A DNA stretch of 64,000 nucleotides, taken from positions 21,709,936 to 21,773,935 of the forward strand of contig CAIIXF020000006.1 of NCBI GenBank assembly GCA_903813345.2. The letters run 5' to 3'. Positions 27,001 through 33,145 of the stretch are shown one piece after another. The position numbers and the translations under genes were made by a program. Within the stretch, counting starts at the first letter, position 1. Every line of letters starts with the position of its first letter. Under the pieces are notes generated by a model, which was given only the letters and a program-made list of their open reading frames with translations, did not search any database and was not told the DNA's origin. The stretch is from Owenia fusiformis (taxonomy: Eukaryota; Annelida; Polychaeta; Sabellida; Oweniidae).

Positions 27001-30000
27001 GGTTTGTTTAAGAACTGTTTTGGCCTATATAAGCATGTCTGTGTTTCATTGTACAAAGGACTACTTGGAAAGAGACAGAGAACTGCATGTATATGTATGC
27101 CTCGAAAGGGTTGTAGATTCAAATGAGGATCCAATAATCTTAATTTTATTATTACGGACTAAGTTTGATTGAGATATAGTGAAGTCCTCTGTTCAACTGT
27201 CTCCATCCATCTGTATGTTTATCCCAAAAATAACTCAAATACTATCTACTAGTATCTAGTAAACAAGTTTTCTTCATATTTGATGGAAAGATGATTAACT
27301 GGTCTTTATATATAATACGGCAAAATGCCGACAAATCAAATTCTTGCTTTAGTGAACACCTACCAACATTTGACGTTTTTTCTAAGCAAAATAATTTTGA
27401 CAAATTGTAAATATTTTTGAAGATGGCCTCAGCTTTTAAAATGGTTCATTCATAAGCTGCATGATTATATTCCAGACAATGTTAGAGACTGTGAGAAACA
27501 GACTAAGACAGAACATCTGTGATGAGGTGATGGAAATAGCATGGAGTACAATGTGGAATGTAACTGATGAGACGGCTATCAACTGCGAACGTTTCATTGC
27601 AGACAAAGGCTTGGATCTCTTTCTGCAGTGCCTCGAGGTAATCTTATTTCTTTCAAGCTTAGGAAATACTTAAGCAAATTAGGGTACAATTTACAACTTT
27701 GGCAAATTCATAGGGGTTAAATAGCGTACATTTTACAACTTGAATTTTGCTGATTGACTTAATTTTAATAACCATTTTGATTATAAACGTCTTAACATTT
27801 TAGCTTCTTTTTATTTTCTAGACTTTTCCTGAGAAGCCAGAGCTATTGAGGAACATGATGGGGTTAATGGTAAGTTCATCACTGTCAATCAGCAGATTAT
27901 TTGGACAGTGTACAATAAGGCCTTACAACAATTTACTTAGACCTTTACAGGGCCATGGCCTTAAAGCTTAGAAACTTTATATGGTTTGAGGTGGCCCAGG
28001 ACCATATTTTCTAGTACACTGATTTGTACCCTGAATTTAACATGTACAATTTGAAACAATTTGCTTGTGGCAAATGTGGTAAATATTATTTTTTTCTGTG
28101 AAGTAAATAAATATCAAGCATTTTCATTATCAAGTGTTAAATACTTTACGAGACCCATTTAGGGATAAATCCCTCTAAACAATATTGTCTTGATCATCAA
28201 GTGTATTTAGTCTTAACCACCATCTGGACCATTTCTCTGGATTTGAAATGTGGCCTGTTGGGTTGGTAATGTTAAGTTAATATTCTACTACTCCCCTCCA
28301 GACACTAGGGAAAGGTCAATTTATGTGTTAACAGATGTCAGAGGAATCTCTAAGTATAAATGTGAATATTTGTAGGGTAATGTAGCAGAGGTCCCATACC
28401 TTAGAAAGTATCTCATCACCCCACAGTACATCTCAGTATTCAGGTAAGAAAGGGACTGTCCCCATGTCATATGTTCTACACATTATTGCTTTCAATTTTA
28501 TAGGTTAACTGAATACAGGTATCTAAAAAATCTAGCCGTATCTCCTAAAACTGTCATGTGTTTCTTTCTGAACATTGAACACCTATCATAAAACACAAAA
28601 TCAGAAAACTACAATAATTAAACTTGTCTATTTTAATCTTATAGTGAGTTACTGATGTCAAAAAGTGACGGCATTGAAGTCAGTTACAATGCTGCAGGGG
28701 TGCTATCCCATATTGCATCTGATGGCCCTAAAGTCTGGACAATATCCTCACCAACTCGTAAAGAAGTTCTACAGAATCTCTCAACAGCAATTGAAAAATG
28801 GGACTTAGATACTAAGAGGAATATCAATTACAGGTGGGAAATGTTGTTGAAATCTTTCAAAAATGAGAAAAACGATTTAGTAATACTATTAAAACAACAA
28901 ATATTAGGAAATCACGAATATCTATGAAACAGTATCACCCAAAACAGATCATGCCTATTGTTAGGTCCAAATGATTTATGTTTAGAGTAATGACATATTC
29001 AAATGCATCTGCTGAATTGTCATGAAGTTTTTAAAATGCTCACTATTTGAAGTGAAATATTCAGCCATTTGAACCACTGCTTAATTTACTCAAGATGTAC
29101 AGTACCGGTTAACAAAACATGAATGCAAATTTAACTTTTTTCCCTGACCTAATATGGTTAAGTTATGTTGCTATTTCAGGTCATTTGCGCCAATCTTAAG
29201 ACTCCTTCCAATCCATGAGACTCCTGAGGTTCAACACTGGGCAATATGGGCATTGTGCAATCTAACAAGAGTATATCGTAAGTATAGGTACAACACTGGG
29301 CAATATGGGCATTATGCAATCTAACAAGAGTATATACAGTAGGTACAACACTGGGCAATATGGGCATTGTGCAATCTAACAAGAGTATATCGTAAGTATA
29401 GGTACAACACTGGGCATTGTGCAATCTAACAAGAGTATATAGGTACAACACTGGGCAATATGGGCATTGTGCAATCTAACAAGATAATATTGTAAGTATA
29501 GGTACAACTCTGGGCAATATGGGGATTTTGTTATCTAACAAGAATATATTGTAAGTATAGGTACAACTCTGGGCAATATGGGCATTTTGTTATCTAACAA
29601 GAGTATATCGTAAGTATATTTCCTTTTTAAAAAACATCCTGCTTATGCGTTCTTGTAATAGGTTATTACTAAAATATTAATGTACTATACTATATTATGA
29701 AAAAGAAACCAAACCTGAATACAAGTATTAGATGGTGAAAGCATTATAACACTATTCAGAGCCTGACCGTTACAGTATTTAATATTGTATTAAGGAGTAT
29801 ACAATCTTCATTTGCAGCTAACAAATATTGTCAACTGTTGGTCAATGAGAATGGTATTGAACTTATAGAACAAGTTGCTTTAGACCAACGACCATACCCA
29901 CGGATACGTGAATTGTCATCAATGGTTTTAGAGTGTTGTCGAAATTGGAAGATAGGTGGCGCCAGAGATGATAATGATATTAGGGACGATAATGACCCAA

Positions 30001-30017
30001 GTAATATGGAAGGTTGA
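1..30017 (+). CDS. ZER1: ZER1 (zyg-11-related CUL2 substrate receptor), 5'-partial, 15 exons
   Basis: Exons: <1-388, 1668-1847, 2365-2479, 2830-2973, 3426-3484, 3737-3854, 12340-12393, 15800-15881, 17100-17179, 27476-27637, 27822-27869, 28376-28443, 28645-28833, 29180-29277, 29818-30017 (called A to O below). All junctions are GT/AG and all phases match, giving 660 residues to a TGA stop; vertebrate ZER1 is about 766, so roughly 100 N-terminal residues lie upstream. Exons A-C hold leucine-rich repeats (LTYLDLSGCGV, LVSLDISGTNL). Exons D-O hold armadillo-like repeats, with MWNVTDET, GIEVSYNAAGVLSHI and HWAIWALCNL as family signatures. The match to ZER1 is closer than to ZYG11B (for example RNINYRSFAPILRLLP). 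In known animals ZER1 recruits substrates with an N-terminal glycine degron to CUL2-RING ligase. The introns are large and transposon-filled. Four exons (G, H, I, N) have duplicated 3' ends, listed separately. Confidence 0.93.
389..1667. repeat. ZER1 intron A with imperfect foldback repeat
   Basis: Within this intron, about 492-523 and 707-735 are inverted copies around the shared core GTGGAGTTTTA. About 728-846 forms a second hairpin whose arms include GGTTTGGATATGGG and CCCATATCCAAAACC. The rest is AT-rich with no coding signal. Confidence 0.5.
1926..2095 (+). repeat. dispersed repeat, copy 1 (GGCCCATAGC family)
   Basis: This segment of ZER1 intron B matches 12541-12700 over about 160 bp. 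Both begin with GGCCCATAGC, run through GGTTCAC or GGTTTAC motifs, and contain an ACTTGAAA block followed by CTCAG. No ORF and no clear termini were found, so the class is unknown. Confidence 0.6.
4022..5253 (+). mobile_element. CGTCC repeat element, copy 1 (non-autonomous, unclassified)
   Basis: It starts near ATTATCCCATCGAACGAAG, a small hairpin (CGAAC-gaa-GTTCG). It continues with GGATATAGGGAACGCC, a CCGT/ACGT microsatellite (4072-4136), and about five diverged tandem units of roughly 150 bp. Each unit contains GAGCGATTTTGTTCATATT and ends in complementary GGCCATTTT...AAAATGGCCGCC blocks. It ends with GTTCGATGGGATTCGCTACG and GTTGTTCTGGTT. ATCCCATCGAAC at the start and GTTCGATGGGAT near the end are inverted. 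ATTACT flanks both sides (about 4016-4021 and 5258-5263), a possible target-site duplication. No long ORF. Confidence 0.65.
5640..5945 (+). repeat. imperfect tandem repeat, about 3 copies of 100-120 bp
   Basis: Three diverged copies of a T-rich unit containing CAAAATCATCTACAAGTT, then a TTCAAATCTGA motif, then CTTTTTTCAACTTG. Inside ZER1 intron F. Confidence 0.55.
6609..6656 (+). repeat. short direct repeat, 2 copies
   Basis: The stretch TTAGATTATATTAATCATAA followed by AATGG occurs twice in direct orientation about 28 bp apart. Confidence 0.7.
8908..9840 (-). CDS. rhodopsin-class (class A) G-protein-coupled receptor, single exon
   Basis: A 310-residue ORF with seven hydrophobic segments: TM1 about 20-45 (GNGLVIVAY), TM2 54-79 (LAIAD), TM3 88-112 followed by DRY at 113-115, TM4 135-152 with W141, TM5 166-190 with P176, TM6 223-250 (CWLPP at 238-242) and TM7 260-282 (NPIIY at 276-280). 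There is a possible N-glycosylation site at N4. No cysteine is seen at the usual extracellular end of TM3. That absence, the DRYIAI...LRY stretch and a short tail recall the melanocortin/adenosine-like group, but the ligand cannot be named. The start is the first ATG of the frame. The gene lies antisense inside the 8.5-kb ZER1 intron F and has no introns, so it could be a native single-exon gene or an old retrocopy. All key motifs are intact, which argues for function. Confidence 0.85.
   Translation of the reverse strand: MDQNKTDAVTHNEALQTRIVIPLMQLLSATWICTGNGLVIVAYAKFSTLQTVSNLWILNLAIADFLMGSTSLCLTIYVFAKITFDSLLETFMMIFIHSSIFCSMCFLLGVISDRYIAILWPLRYEAIMTRFRARICISVTWISVIVYCVMASSYSHYMEFNEMRIIPVIFAHSYLPAFCILSITVTILYSRILRVAHHQFKDMVISLNPHQPGPKAQLKANLTLLKTALLVLGIFFMCWLPPVIQMAVYIYGHIQLDLHVLRILVYVLGFTNSGINPIIYSLRMKNFKIAFCKMLRIKRKSANDNDRVLN
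10125..10735. mobile_element. MITE of Tc1/mariner type, 611 bp
   Basis: Both ends carry the inverted sequence CAGGGTGTCAAATAAGTCCC (then GTCCCCCC), and TA dinucleotides flank it at 10123-10124 and 10736-10737. The inner arms also pair loosely, for example CATTGGAAAGGTGTTCCAAA with CTTTGGATGATCTTTCCAATG. There is no transposase ORF. TA duplication and a CAGGGTG terminus fit the Tc1/mariner group. Confidence 0.8.
10775..11503 (+). repeat. CGTCC repeat element, divergent copy
   Basis: Starts TTTATCCCAACGAACGAAG, then GGTAGGGATATAGTGAAGC and a CTGTCAGT array in place of the CCGT array. Near the end it has CCGTGGAGTTGCC and TTTCTAGTT, diverged from the tail of the 4022-5253 copy. The interior holds two units with AAATGGTCGCC/AAATGGCTGCC blocks. 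It is clearly older than the other copies. Confidence 0.5.
12541..12700 (+). repeat. dispersed repeat, copy 2 (GGCCCATAGC family)
   Basis: Second copy of the repeat at 1926-2095, located between ZER1 exon G and the Penelope-like insertion. The two copies differ at many positions, so neither is recent. Confidence 0.6.
12705..12731 (+). repeat. head fragment of a CGTCC repeat, split by the next insertion
   Basis: GGGATATAGGGAACGCCTCC and CCGTCCATCT match the head of the CGTCC family; the body resumes at 15148. The last ten bases (12722-12731, CCGTCCATCT) are repeated at 15148-15157 as a target-site duplication. Confidence 0.75.
12736..12852 (+). pseudogene. second copy of ZER1 exon G plus intron start
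   Basis: The 54-nt exon G (MMRNGCLTLCHFKIPQDV) and 63 nt of its following intron are repeated here. The source is 12340-12456. The copy begins exactly at the first base of the exon but is preceded by CTCATC, not by the source acceptor TTTTTACAG, so it should not splice in as an exon. It keeps the GTAAGT donor. Confidence 0.85.
12863..14638 (+). CDS. reverse transcriptase of Penelope-like type, C-terminus frameshifted
   Basis: The ORF codes for a lysine-rich N-terminal region and then a reverse-transcriptase core. Motif A is YDFSTLYTKI (from about 14045), motif B is GIPMGIDPAPYMANLYLY (from about 14293), the catalytic motif C is FIDD (about 14425-14436), and the D/E region includes TTFLDIQM. 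The start ATG at 12863 is chosen because upstream codons come from the copied ZER1 segment. The ORF stops at 14636-14638, but the +1 frame continues coding from about 14600 to a stop at 14907-14909 with the family-typical YPDLSGNIPRNQSYGIFIS, so one indel has broken the tail. No GIY-YIG endonuclease was recognised. The assignment to Penelope-like elements is by RT motif style and is tentative. Confidence 0.7.
   Translation: MINIEDNDRLHTRLKITLEDRIQSKLRKNNELKTKNRKKKPTKFCKILFENKAVEVINIANILRDEEVIKTIPSSIKNKEPPGIVYIYTKPIRNKLFNYSEITESIDEGNNTGECDCNTSEFKDEDHGHVITGNLKIIQNSKLRKLFSKGPGYREKRNINFRKAKEEIKKGIDEYAISWTKNEKVSKVYLNEWKNTVMEKVKQKIELLQNTKFRHIKNPKQTLKDHNAMEELNQLKEKYAIVPIDKAANNIGFMCKQYYIKKIKEEIGSDTYQRIEDKGEEDIVEEIKETMKTKFKIEPGEEQNIIPRIHLTIKMHKQPIKFRYIIGSKKSSVKPAAKKLTKILKLVQYTNKRYCEKIKDYTGANRMWISDNNQNMLDNIKSVNLRNGARNIASYDFSTLYTKINLTDIKEKLKWVIDKAFRGGTNQKITVGGDEAKWGGKADNKKAYTKGECNDLVDFIVDTAYFKAGKSILRQEIGIPMGIDPAPYMANLYLYSYEFQAIEKMYREDYSKVLKYAKTTRFIDDLCTINNDGEMETDMKNIYPEELVLNKENEKDTETTFLDIQMKIVNKQITTKLRQKGKLQFPNSLIS
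15148..15735 (+). repeat. body of the split CGTCC repeat
   Basis: Continues the family from CCGTCCATCTGTCTGTCCGG through GAGCGATTTTGTTCATATT to GTTCGATGGGATTTGCTACG and GTTGTCTTGTTAAA. Together with 12705-12731 it forms one shortened copy interrupted by the Penelope-like insertion. Confidence 0.7.
15828..16654 (+). repeat. 118-bp tandem array of ZER1 exon H 3' end, 7 units
   Basis: Unit 1 is the last 54 nt of exon H plus 64 nt of intron; six more units follow in the intron at 118-bp spacing (starts near 15946, 16064, 16182, 16300, 16418, 16536). Every copy keeps the exon end AGAATTG followed by GTGAGT. Intronic copies carry GATCTCTCCCCCAG where the exon has GATATCTCCCCCAG. From that AG to the donor is exactly 27 nt, encoding DQEEFVQRI in the exon's phase. 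Confidence 0.95.
17165..17907 (+). repeat. 117-bp tandem array at ZER1 exon I donor, left part
   Basis: Seven units, the first starting in the last 15 nt of exon I (CTATGGTGCAATAGAG followed by GTATGT). Each unit holds this exon end, the donor, and intron sequence with GATTACTTGAAAAGAGACAG. The unit is 39 codons long and open in the exon I frame, so 17033-17947 reads as one ORF. The array continues at 26402 after the DIRS insertion. Confidence 0.95.
17908..18072 (+). repeat. DIRS left inverted terminal repeat
   Basis: Matches the reverse complement of 26206-26358 through TTGGACGCGTCCACTATTG and GTACACGTGCCAAC with one or two differences seen. The outermost bases differ from the right end, as is usual in DIRS elements. 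Confidence 0.9.
18073..18162 (+). other. DIRS 5' untranslated stretch before nested insertion
   Basis: Short sequence between the left terminal repeat and the nested CGTCC element. It ends ATATCAACC; TCAAC recurs at 21088-21092 after the nested element. Confidence 0.5.
18163..21087 (+). mobile_element. CGTCC repeat element nested in DIRS, itself carrying an insertion
   Basis: Starts CTTAATTATCCCATCGAACG, has the same GGATATAGGGAACGCC and CCGT/ACGT array as the 4022-5253 copy, and ends GATGGGATTCGCTACG then GTTGTTCTGGT. TCAAC flanks it on both sides (about 18158-18162 and 21088-21092). Its body is interrupted by the GGTATGAG composite at 18890-20620. Confidence 0.75.
18890..20620. mobile_element. 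GGTATGAG element: two 469-bp direct repeats flanking 793 bp
   Basis: Copies at 18890-19358 and 20152-20620 are the same length and almost identical; one G/A difference was noticed. Each begins GGTATGAG and ends CTCATACC. The whole is flanked by the 4-bp duplication ATAA (18886-18889, 20621-20624), and removing it restores the host repeat ACTATAACTCG. The arrangement resembles a small LTR element without genes, or a composite of a TIR element. The internal 793 bp has no ORF, no primer-binding site I could recognise, and no clear purine tract. Confidence 0.8.
21094..22935 (+). CDS. DIRS gag-like ORF
   Basis: A 613-residue ORF starting at the ATG just inside the element after the nested insertion; upstream codons in the same frame belong to the nested repeat and are ignored. 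It is rich in polar residues, has a basic stretch near 21730-21850 (RSRSAKRREVQRAKKR) and ends with an asparagine/arginine tract and GFKKRK. This is the position and composition expected of the putative nucleocapsid ORF of DIRS elements; no zinc knuckle is present. The true start could have been upstream before the nested insertion, which sits only 6 bp before this ATG. Confidence 0.8.
   Translation: MNYNVNEQLEDGQIPDFSSQLQRDSSNLLQGNIFSGEENPTPGSMPSHTITSGIDIDNNINSDFMNRGLIPPGNEGHDMNSQGKDLTCQSNFNPILDTRDSGLTSLPGTEVQDTSNFQHQHPTTGRDFIQSNSLNSIGFRATNTLPSKRFSKSQQQQHSELRTYQNQQPGLASSISPDMVQDIIKGLTPTLELLVANKQLDVELLGETTNRSRSAKRREVQRAKKRTVSPSSLQYVSPDRASSPKRARSDHPYSEVDSPVTSPAHMRRDSNNPEDSDSSNSDNDHDLICWKNCVKLIKNAFPSHFKTTTDYNTETQTENRPLGLQTLGKKSTSSDTTKGLPIGPSVLQNFANINQELANKKNMNDTNFLLRPKRSFTSLKEDEHFYKKSILNGTTKELVPHSMKLSDLASTSYQLPAKHHKLLEESARAPLRHLSHTEWILGTTGKIIAENFPENEDLVNLITTASTMVNKATRDTISNVTNVILTQRDRVSSKFRKSDAEALRNLPIDTKFLFPEEDLKNICEGSDKSKTSKALQDLASNWKNRKQNYDKSSNNNSTRSSNQHSNFNRNNFNNNNNNNRNNNRNNNRGNFSDRSTSTKSNNNNNKSGFKKRK
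22952..25033 (+). CDS. DIRS reverse transcriptase / RNase H
   Basis: A 693-residue ORF. RT motifs: PNGDYRPIIDLSLLN, SIDYRDAYYHIPI, LPFGMSTSPYVFT, and the catalytic YLDD at about residues 214-217. RNase H follows with TDAS near residue 380, LDNTTALSYINKQGG, and AQHIAGSLNRRADALSR. A conserved C-terminal block includes APKWPNQPWF. The ATG at 22952 is chosen because it follows the gag stop by 16 nt; codons upstream overlap gag out of frame. The ORF end overlaps the recombinase frame. No disabling mutation was seen. Confidence 0.92.
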   Translation: MSQPRLPPFSPMSQLGPVGGRIQLHLKNWELITKDQWILNVIKHGYMPQLVNNPPLTKNFNNFESASKTKALLLQNIVDLLIQKQAVEETDYNIPGHYSIIFLRQKPNGDYRPIIDLSLLNKHIICPKFKMETSAKISNSLQKGEWATSIDYRDAYYHIPIAKPFRKFLRFVINNKVYQFKTLPFGMSTSPYVFTRVTLAIGAFLHFQGILTHQYLDDWLIRAPSAQQCQIWTQTVLSVTEKLGFLINREKSELIPTQIFKYIGTQYNLILGLTYPPQDRIQKILEIALLFTNTLSQPTRQWMKLLGLLASAEKNIPWGRLYMRPIQQCLASQMSPTKSLETPIYINQEVINTLKWWMDEQNLLMGQPLGMFVPDHTIFTDASETMWGAHMDSVEINGFWSPSEMRNHINWLELAAVLKVLHKLNHLLVPQANILVCLDNTTALSYINKQGGTKSKSLLTLSQEILIWCKNHQINIRAQHIAGSLNRRADALSRDRIVNTEWSLLPQIVKRLWQIWETPQLDLMATCHNNKLPLYVSPVPDQNSWGTDAMSIPWDNLNFYIFPPTSMIDKVLTKMRTHNCEAIMIAPKWPNQPWFTQILELLTDYPRTLPVSQKLLKMPKTSMFHQTPEIFALHACKLSTTPSKNKAFLQKCLFESQNHQGGNPQINSMIPGGTPSLFGVMNGIQIHAKQIFL
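24832..25932 (+). CDS. DIRS tyrosine recombinase
   Basis: The last ORF, in a different frame from RT. An N-terminal SAM-like part (STNKLYDSRWNTF) is followed by the catalytic domain. Visible active-site residues are the first arginine in GKRRSD (about 25345), the box HETR at 25741-25752, and the nucleophile tyrosine in FYLRD at 25849-25851. There is no early ATG in this frame, so expression by readthrough or frameshift from RT is likely. The start given is where the frame becomes recognisable, not a proven initiation site. The frame is open much further upstream, but that part overlaps RT and is not coding. Confidence 0.88.
   Translation, partial: SGNICPSRLQIVNDTLKKQGFSTEVSLRISESSRRKSTNKLYDSRWNTFTVWCYERNSDPCQTDIPLVAEFLLYLHQTKKLSIPTIEGYRTAINTVLKKSSDIDLTDNSLIGDLIRSFKLENLTPRNMVPKWNLVFVLNALSKAPFEPMATAELKFTSWKTLFLLLMASGKRRSDIHALDFRRLKWSESRDQVTMYPFIGFLPKSLSAAEGESRFQPILIKALTTLVNRDSPDRTLCPLRALRYYLQATVSTRGNRNRLFIPYKAGYTGDIHVNTISSWVKNLILYTYKNSQETDYQINSIKTHETRALSASLAVQANLSVTAVLKACSWANHNTFTSFYLRDTSVIEGELRKLGPMMVAGSLYNI
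26077..26169 (+). repeat. DIRS internal complementary region
   Basis: The first part is complementary to the left end of the element (GGCATATAATTGAGAGGTGG and on to AATAATACT). The second is complementary to the right end (GGGAAAATCC and on to CCCACCTCTCAATTA). In known DIRS elements this region templates the circular junction. Confidence 0.93.
26206..26401 (+). repeat. DIRS right inverted terminal repeat
   Basis: Reverse complement of the left terminal repeat, extended by about 40 bp (GTATGTTTATAAACAGG through GGATTTTCCC) that is unique to the right end and mirrored in the internal complementary region. Confidence 0.9.
26402..26830 (+). repeat. 117-bp tandem array at ZER1 exon I donor, right part
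   Basis: Three full and one partial further unit of the array at 17165-17907, still in the same reading frame (to a stop near 26861). These units have TTTCGTATGGTAG where left units have TTTCGTACAATAG. A more diverged single copy of the same sequence lies near 27035-27105 (GACTACTTGGAAAGAGACAG). Confidence 0.93.
27150..27460 (+). repeat. CGTCC repeat, very divergent remnant
   Basis: Contains GAGATATAGTGAAGTCC, a CTGTCTCCATCCATC stretch, AATAACTCAAATACT and TTCTTCATATTTGATGG in the family order. No termini remain. Confidence 0.35.
29230..29618 (+). repeat. 59-bp tandem array of ZER1 exon N 3' end, about 7 units
   Basis: The first unit is the last 48 nt of exon N (GTTCAACACTGGGCAATATG onward) with its donor GTAAGT. 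Six diverged units follow in the intron, most ending GTATATCGTAAGTATAG; one lacks 18 bp and two have mutated donors. The later units share GGCATTTTGTTATC, showing stepwise spread. Confidence 0.92.
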
Positions 30018-30116
30018 ATATTTGCAGTACTTTGTGAACTTAGTTGATGAAATGGCCTTTTTGATAAGAGCCTCAACATTATTTTATGCTGTTAGACTAT
30101 GTATTTAAGAGTACAA

Positions 30117-30122
30117 AATAAA
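30117..30122 (+). promoter_or_regulatory. poly(A) signal of ZER1
   Basis: AATAAA lies 99 nt after the ZER1 stop codon, a usual distance for a short 3' UTR. The cleavage site itself cannot be seen. Confidence 0.6.
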
Positions 30123-30432
30123 AACCATGTAATATATGAATGATGAAATTTGGAACATGTCACCCGCAAATGCCACATGAAATCTGAAAGAAACCATTAA
30201 TGAAAACCATTGTGATTTGAAAAATGGCAGACCACCAATGGAAAACTCTGGATTGTTAAGAGTTGAGGGAGGTGGACTTAGAATAAAATGTATAGTGTTT
30301 TTCCTCAACAATATTTGGAGACATTATTTTATTACAAACTAACCAATACCTATTGTTCACTGTATATGACTTAGCAGGTGTATGATTCATTTTATTATTG
30401 GCTCATATTATTGTATTGTGTTGTAAGACACA

Positions 30433-30953
30433 GTTAACACAGGGAGTGTACCAAATTAAGCATCACAGTTGAACCTGCGGGTTATGGTACAACACGATGG
30501 TAGTGAAATTTGAGCAAACTGATGTTTTCATTGTTTCAGAAAGATTGAGTCTAGTTTCTAGATATTTTTATATGTTAATGTCTGTAACAATCCTAGTATG
30601 ACTGTGAACTTGACAGTGAATTTCATAGTTAAATCTATACAAACTTAAAATGTAGTATACGGTATAATGCGCGGGTACATTTACCTGAGATACGGTATAA
30701 CACAAATTCAAATTTCCTTGTTGAACCTTATGGTTACTGTGCATTATACCGTATACTACGTTGAAATCCACTGTCAAGTTCACTGTCTTGGATGTTGCTA
30801 CAGATATTTACATATAAAAATATCTAGAAACTAGACAAGATCTTTCTGAAACAATGAAAACATCAGTTTTCTCAAATTTCATCACCCTCGTGTTGTACCC
30901 TACCTTGCGCGTTCAACAGTCACGCTTAATTTGGTAAAGTCCCTCTGGTTAAC
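30433..30953. mobile_element. foldback element, about 520 bp
   Basis: Arms of roughly 230 bp pair with few mismatches. The left arm has TACCAAATTAAGC and CTAGTTTCTAGATATTTTTA, and the right arm their reverse complements, down to a central GTAGTATACGGTATAATGC. GTTAAC flanks both ends but is itself palindromic, so it is weak as a target-site duplication. No ORF. Confidence 0.85.
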
Positions 30954-33145
30954 CAGTAATTGTATGAATGTATAAAGATGCAGAGTGAAACATGTGTAAG
31001 TTGAACACCTTTTGTATGAACCTTTAAAAGGTTTTCACTTGGGAGGTGTTCTACTCACAGAGGTTCCTTTAACATTAAGTCAGTAGGTTGTTTGAAGTGT
31101 TCCAATTATATATCAAGGTGTTCCACTGACAAAGGTGTTCTACTTGACAATTTGTACTGTATATAAACACCATTCCATCACATTGTACATGTATTGTATC
31201 AGGAGAATGTACATTGTACATATGTTGAAAAAATTTACATCAACATATTATTTTAGTTGAAGAATGTCATATTGAAGGGAACCAATAAATGTGTCACTTT
31301 TTCAATTTAAATTGACACACCCTGTACATGTATTGTTCACCCATAATAGAAAAACACATTAAAAACACAATGCTGTAGCTCTGTAAATAACGGTAAGTAA
31401 AAAATATATATAAACCATTTGAACCAGCTCAAGAAAGATCCTATAAAAACCAGATTTCGCTTTGTACCTGTTTGGCATACACAGGGTTCATTAATAATAT
31501 ATGTCAACTTGTTAGAATTCAACAGGATTTCAATCAGCTGGAATCAGAATCGGCTGGACTATCTGGTGAAATGGACAAAGTTTATTATACATTCTGTAAA
31601 TGTATTTCAACTAGATTTGATTATGTAATGAAATGAATTCATGGATTCTCTGAAGTCTAATTTTTCATGTCTATATGTTTCAAAAATATTATAGTTCTGA
31701 AATTATAAATTCCGATGCAATATTAATTAGGCACAAAGAGCCACCTAATGTAATTAGGAGAAATATGTATATTATTATAGCTAGAACCCCATGTAATATT
31801 AATATAGAAACATATTTACTTTAATCATTGAATATGAATATGAAGCAATACATGGTTAAGTTGTAGCTTTTCTACTTTGTAATTGTACCTTATAATTGTT
31901 CACATCTCCAGAGGTGGAAAGGCTGAAATGTTCACCTCTATAGCTAGATTTCAGTGTTGCCATGAAGTTAATGTCAACATTGATGCACACTGATGTACAC
32001 AGGTGTACACTGTTGAGGTGTACGCTTTACCAGTCTACCCTTGAAGTAAACCAAATAATGTTTTTGAAAACTGTTTTTATTCTTGGGACATGGACTGTGA
32101 AAATTGTATACCTCAAAGAACAATTAAAATGGAACATATAGAATGATGTAGAGTTAATGTAGAGAAGAACCTCTCATTATACAGTACTGTCTAGTACTGA
32201 AGGGCATTATACCGAAGGGCTAACCATAACCATAACCCTATAATGCCTTTCAGTAGATTAAATCAATTTTGTATGATAAATGTATCCATTTTTAAGATTT
32301 TGTGCAGTATATTGTTGTTTGTTACTAAGCGGATCCGGAAAGAGGATTCTGCTCATATAATATTTGAGCTTATAAAAGAGAATGTTTTGTTTATGTAATC
32401 ATTATAATGGATGCGGTGAATTAGTTTAGGGGAACATATCAAAATATTGTAGCCTTTGTTGATATCATAAATCTAACTCCCAGCCTCAAAATAGTATTAT
32501 GTAAAGGCATCCAATTCTAAAATACATATAGTTCAGACTCTTTTCCCATTATTCTAAACTTAAGTAATGTATATTTTTAAATCATATACTCAAGATTACT
32601 TAGTACTATCCATTCAATGAATTACTCAGATGCAAGTAAGTAGTTATCAGTTCATCACCAGGTGGCTCAATCGGGCCAATTAACATGGCGGGTCTATAAC
32701 AATCAATTTTCATATAATCCTTATGTGTCTGATAATTATACAAATAAAAATATGTCCAGTAAAAGAGAATATTATCTGCACAAGAAATGATATTTCACTT
32801 TTTGTGATTTTATAACTTGGGGTCTATTGGGAATCTCCCCAGCCTAGAAGTCACATTTTCAAAAAAGATTATATCAAATTTTTGGATGCTATTTTATATT
32901 AATTTTTTTATTTTTTATTTTTTATTCTTTATTCAATTTTAGTACATACAAATATATTTATATTTAATGACGTAAATCAAGCTACTCGCATCTAGTATAT
33001 TAATTTTACAGTGATGTCTAATGTGTTTTGGTATTATGATGCGTTCCCTTACACTACTATATTAAAGATCTGTTGTAATTGTAAAGAACTGCAATTTAAT
33101 CATACTTTGTGATAATATAGATGTATATGGAATGTGACGGAAATA
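30954..33145. other. no gene seen
   Basis: AT-rich intergenic DNA. Several GGTGTTC motifs at 31000-31145 and a small inverted pair near 32200-32255 (GGGCATTATA with TATAATGCC) were noticed; neither defines an element. Confidence 0.5.
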
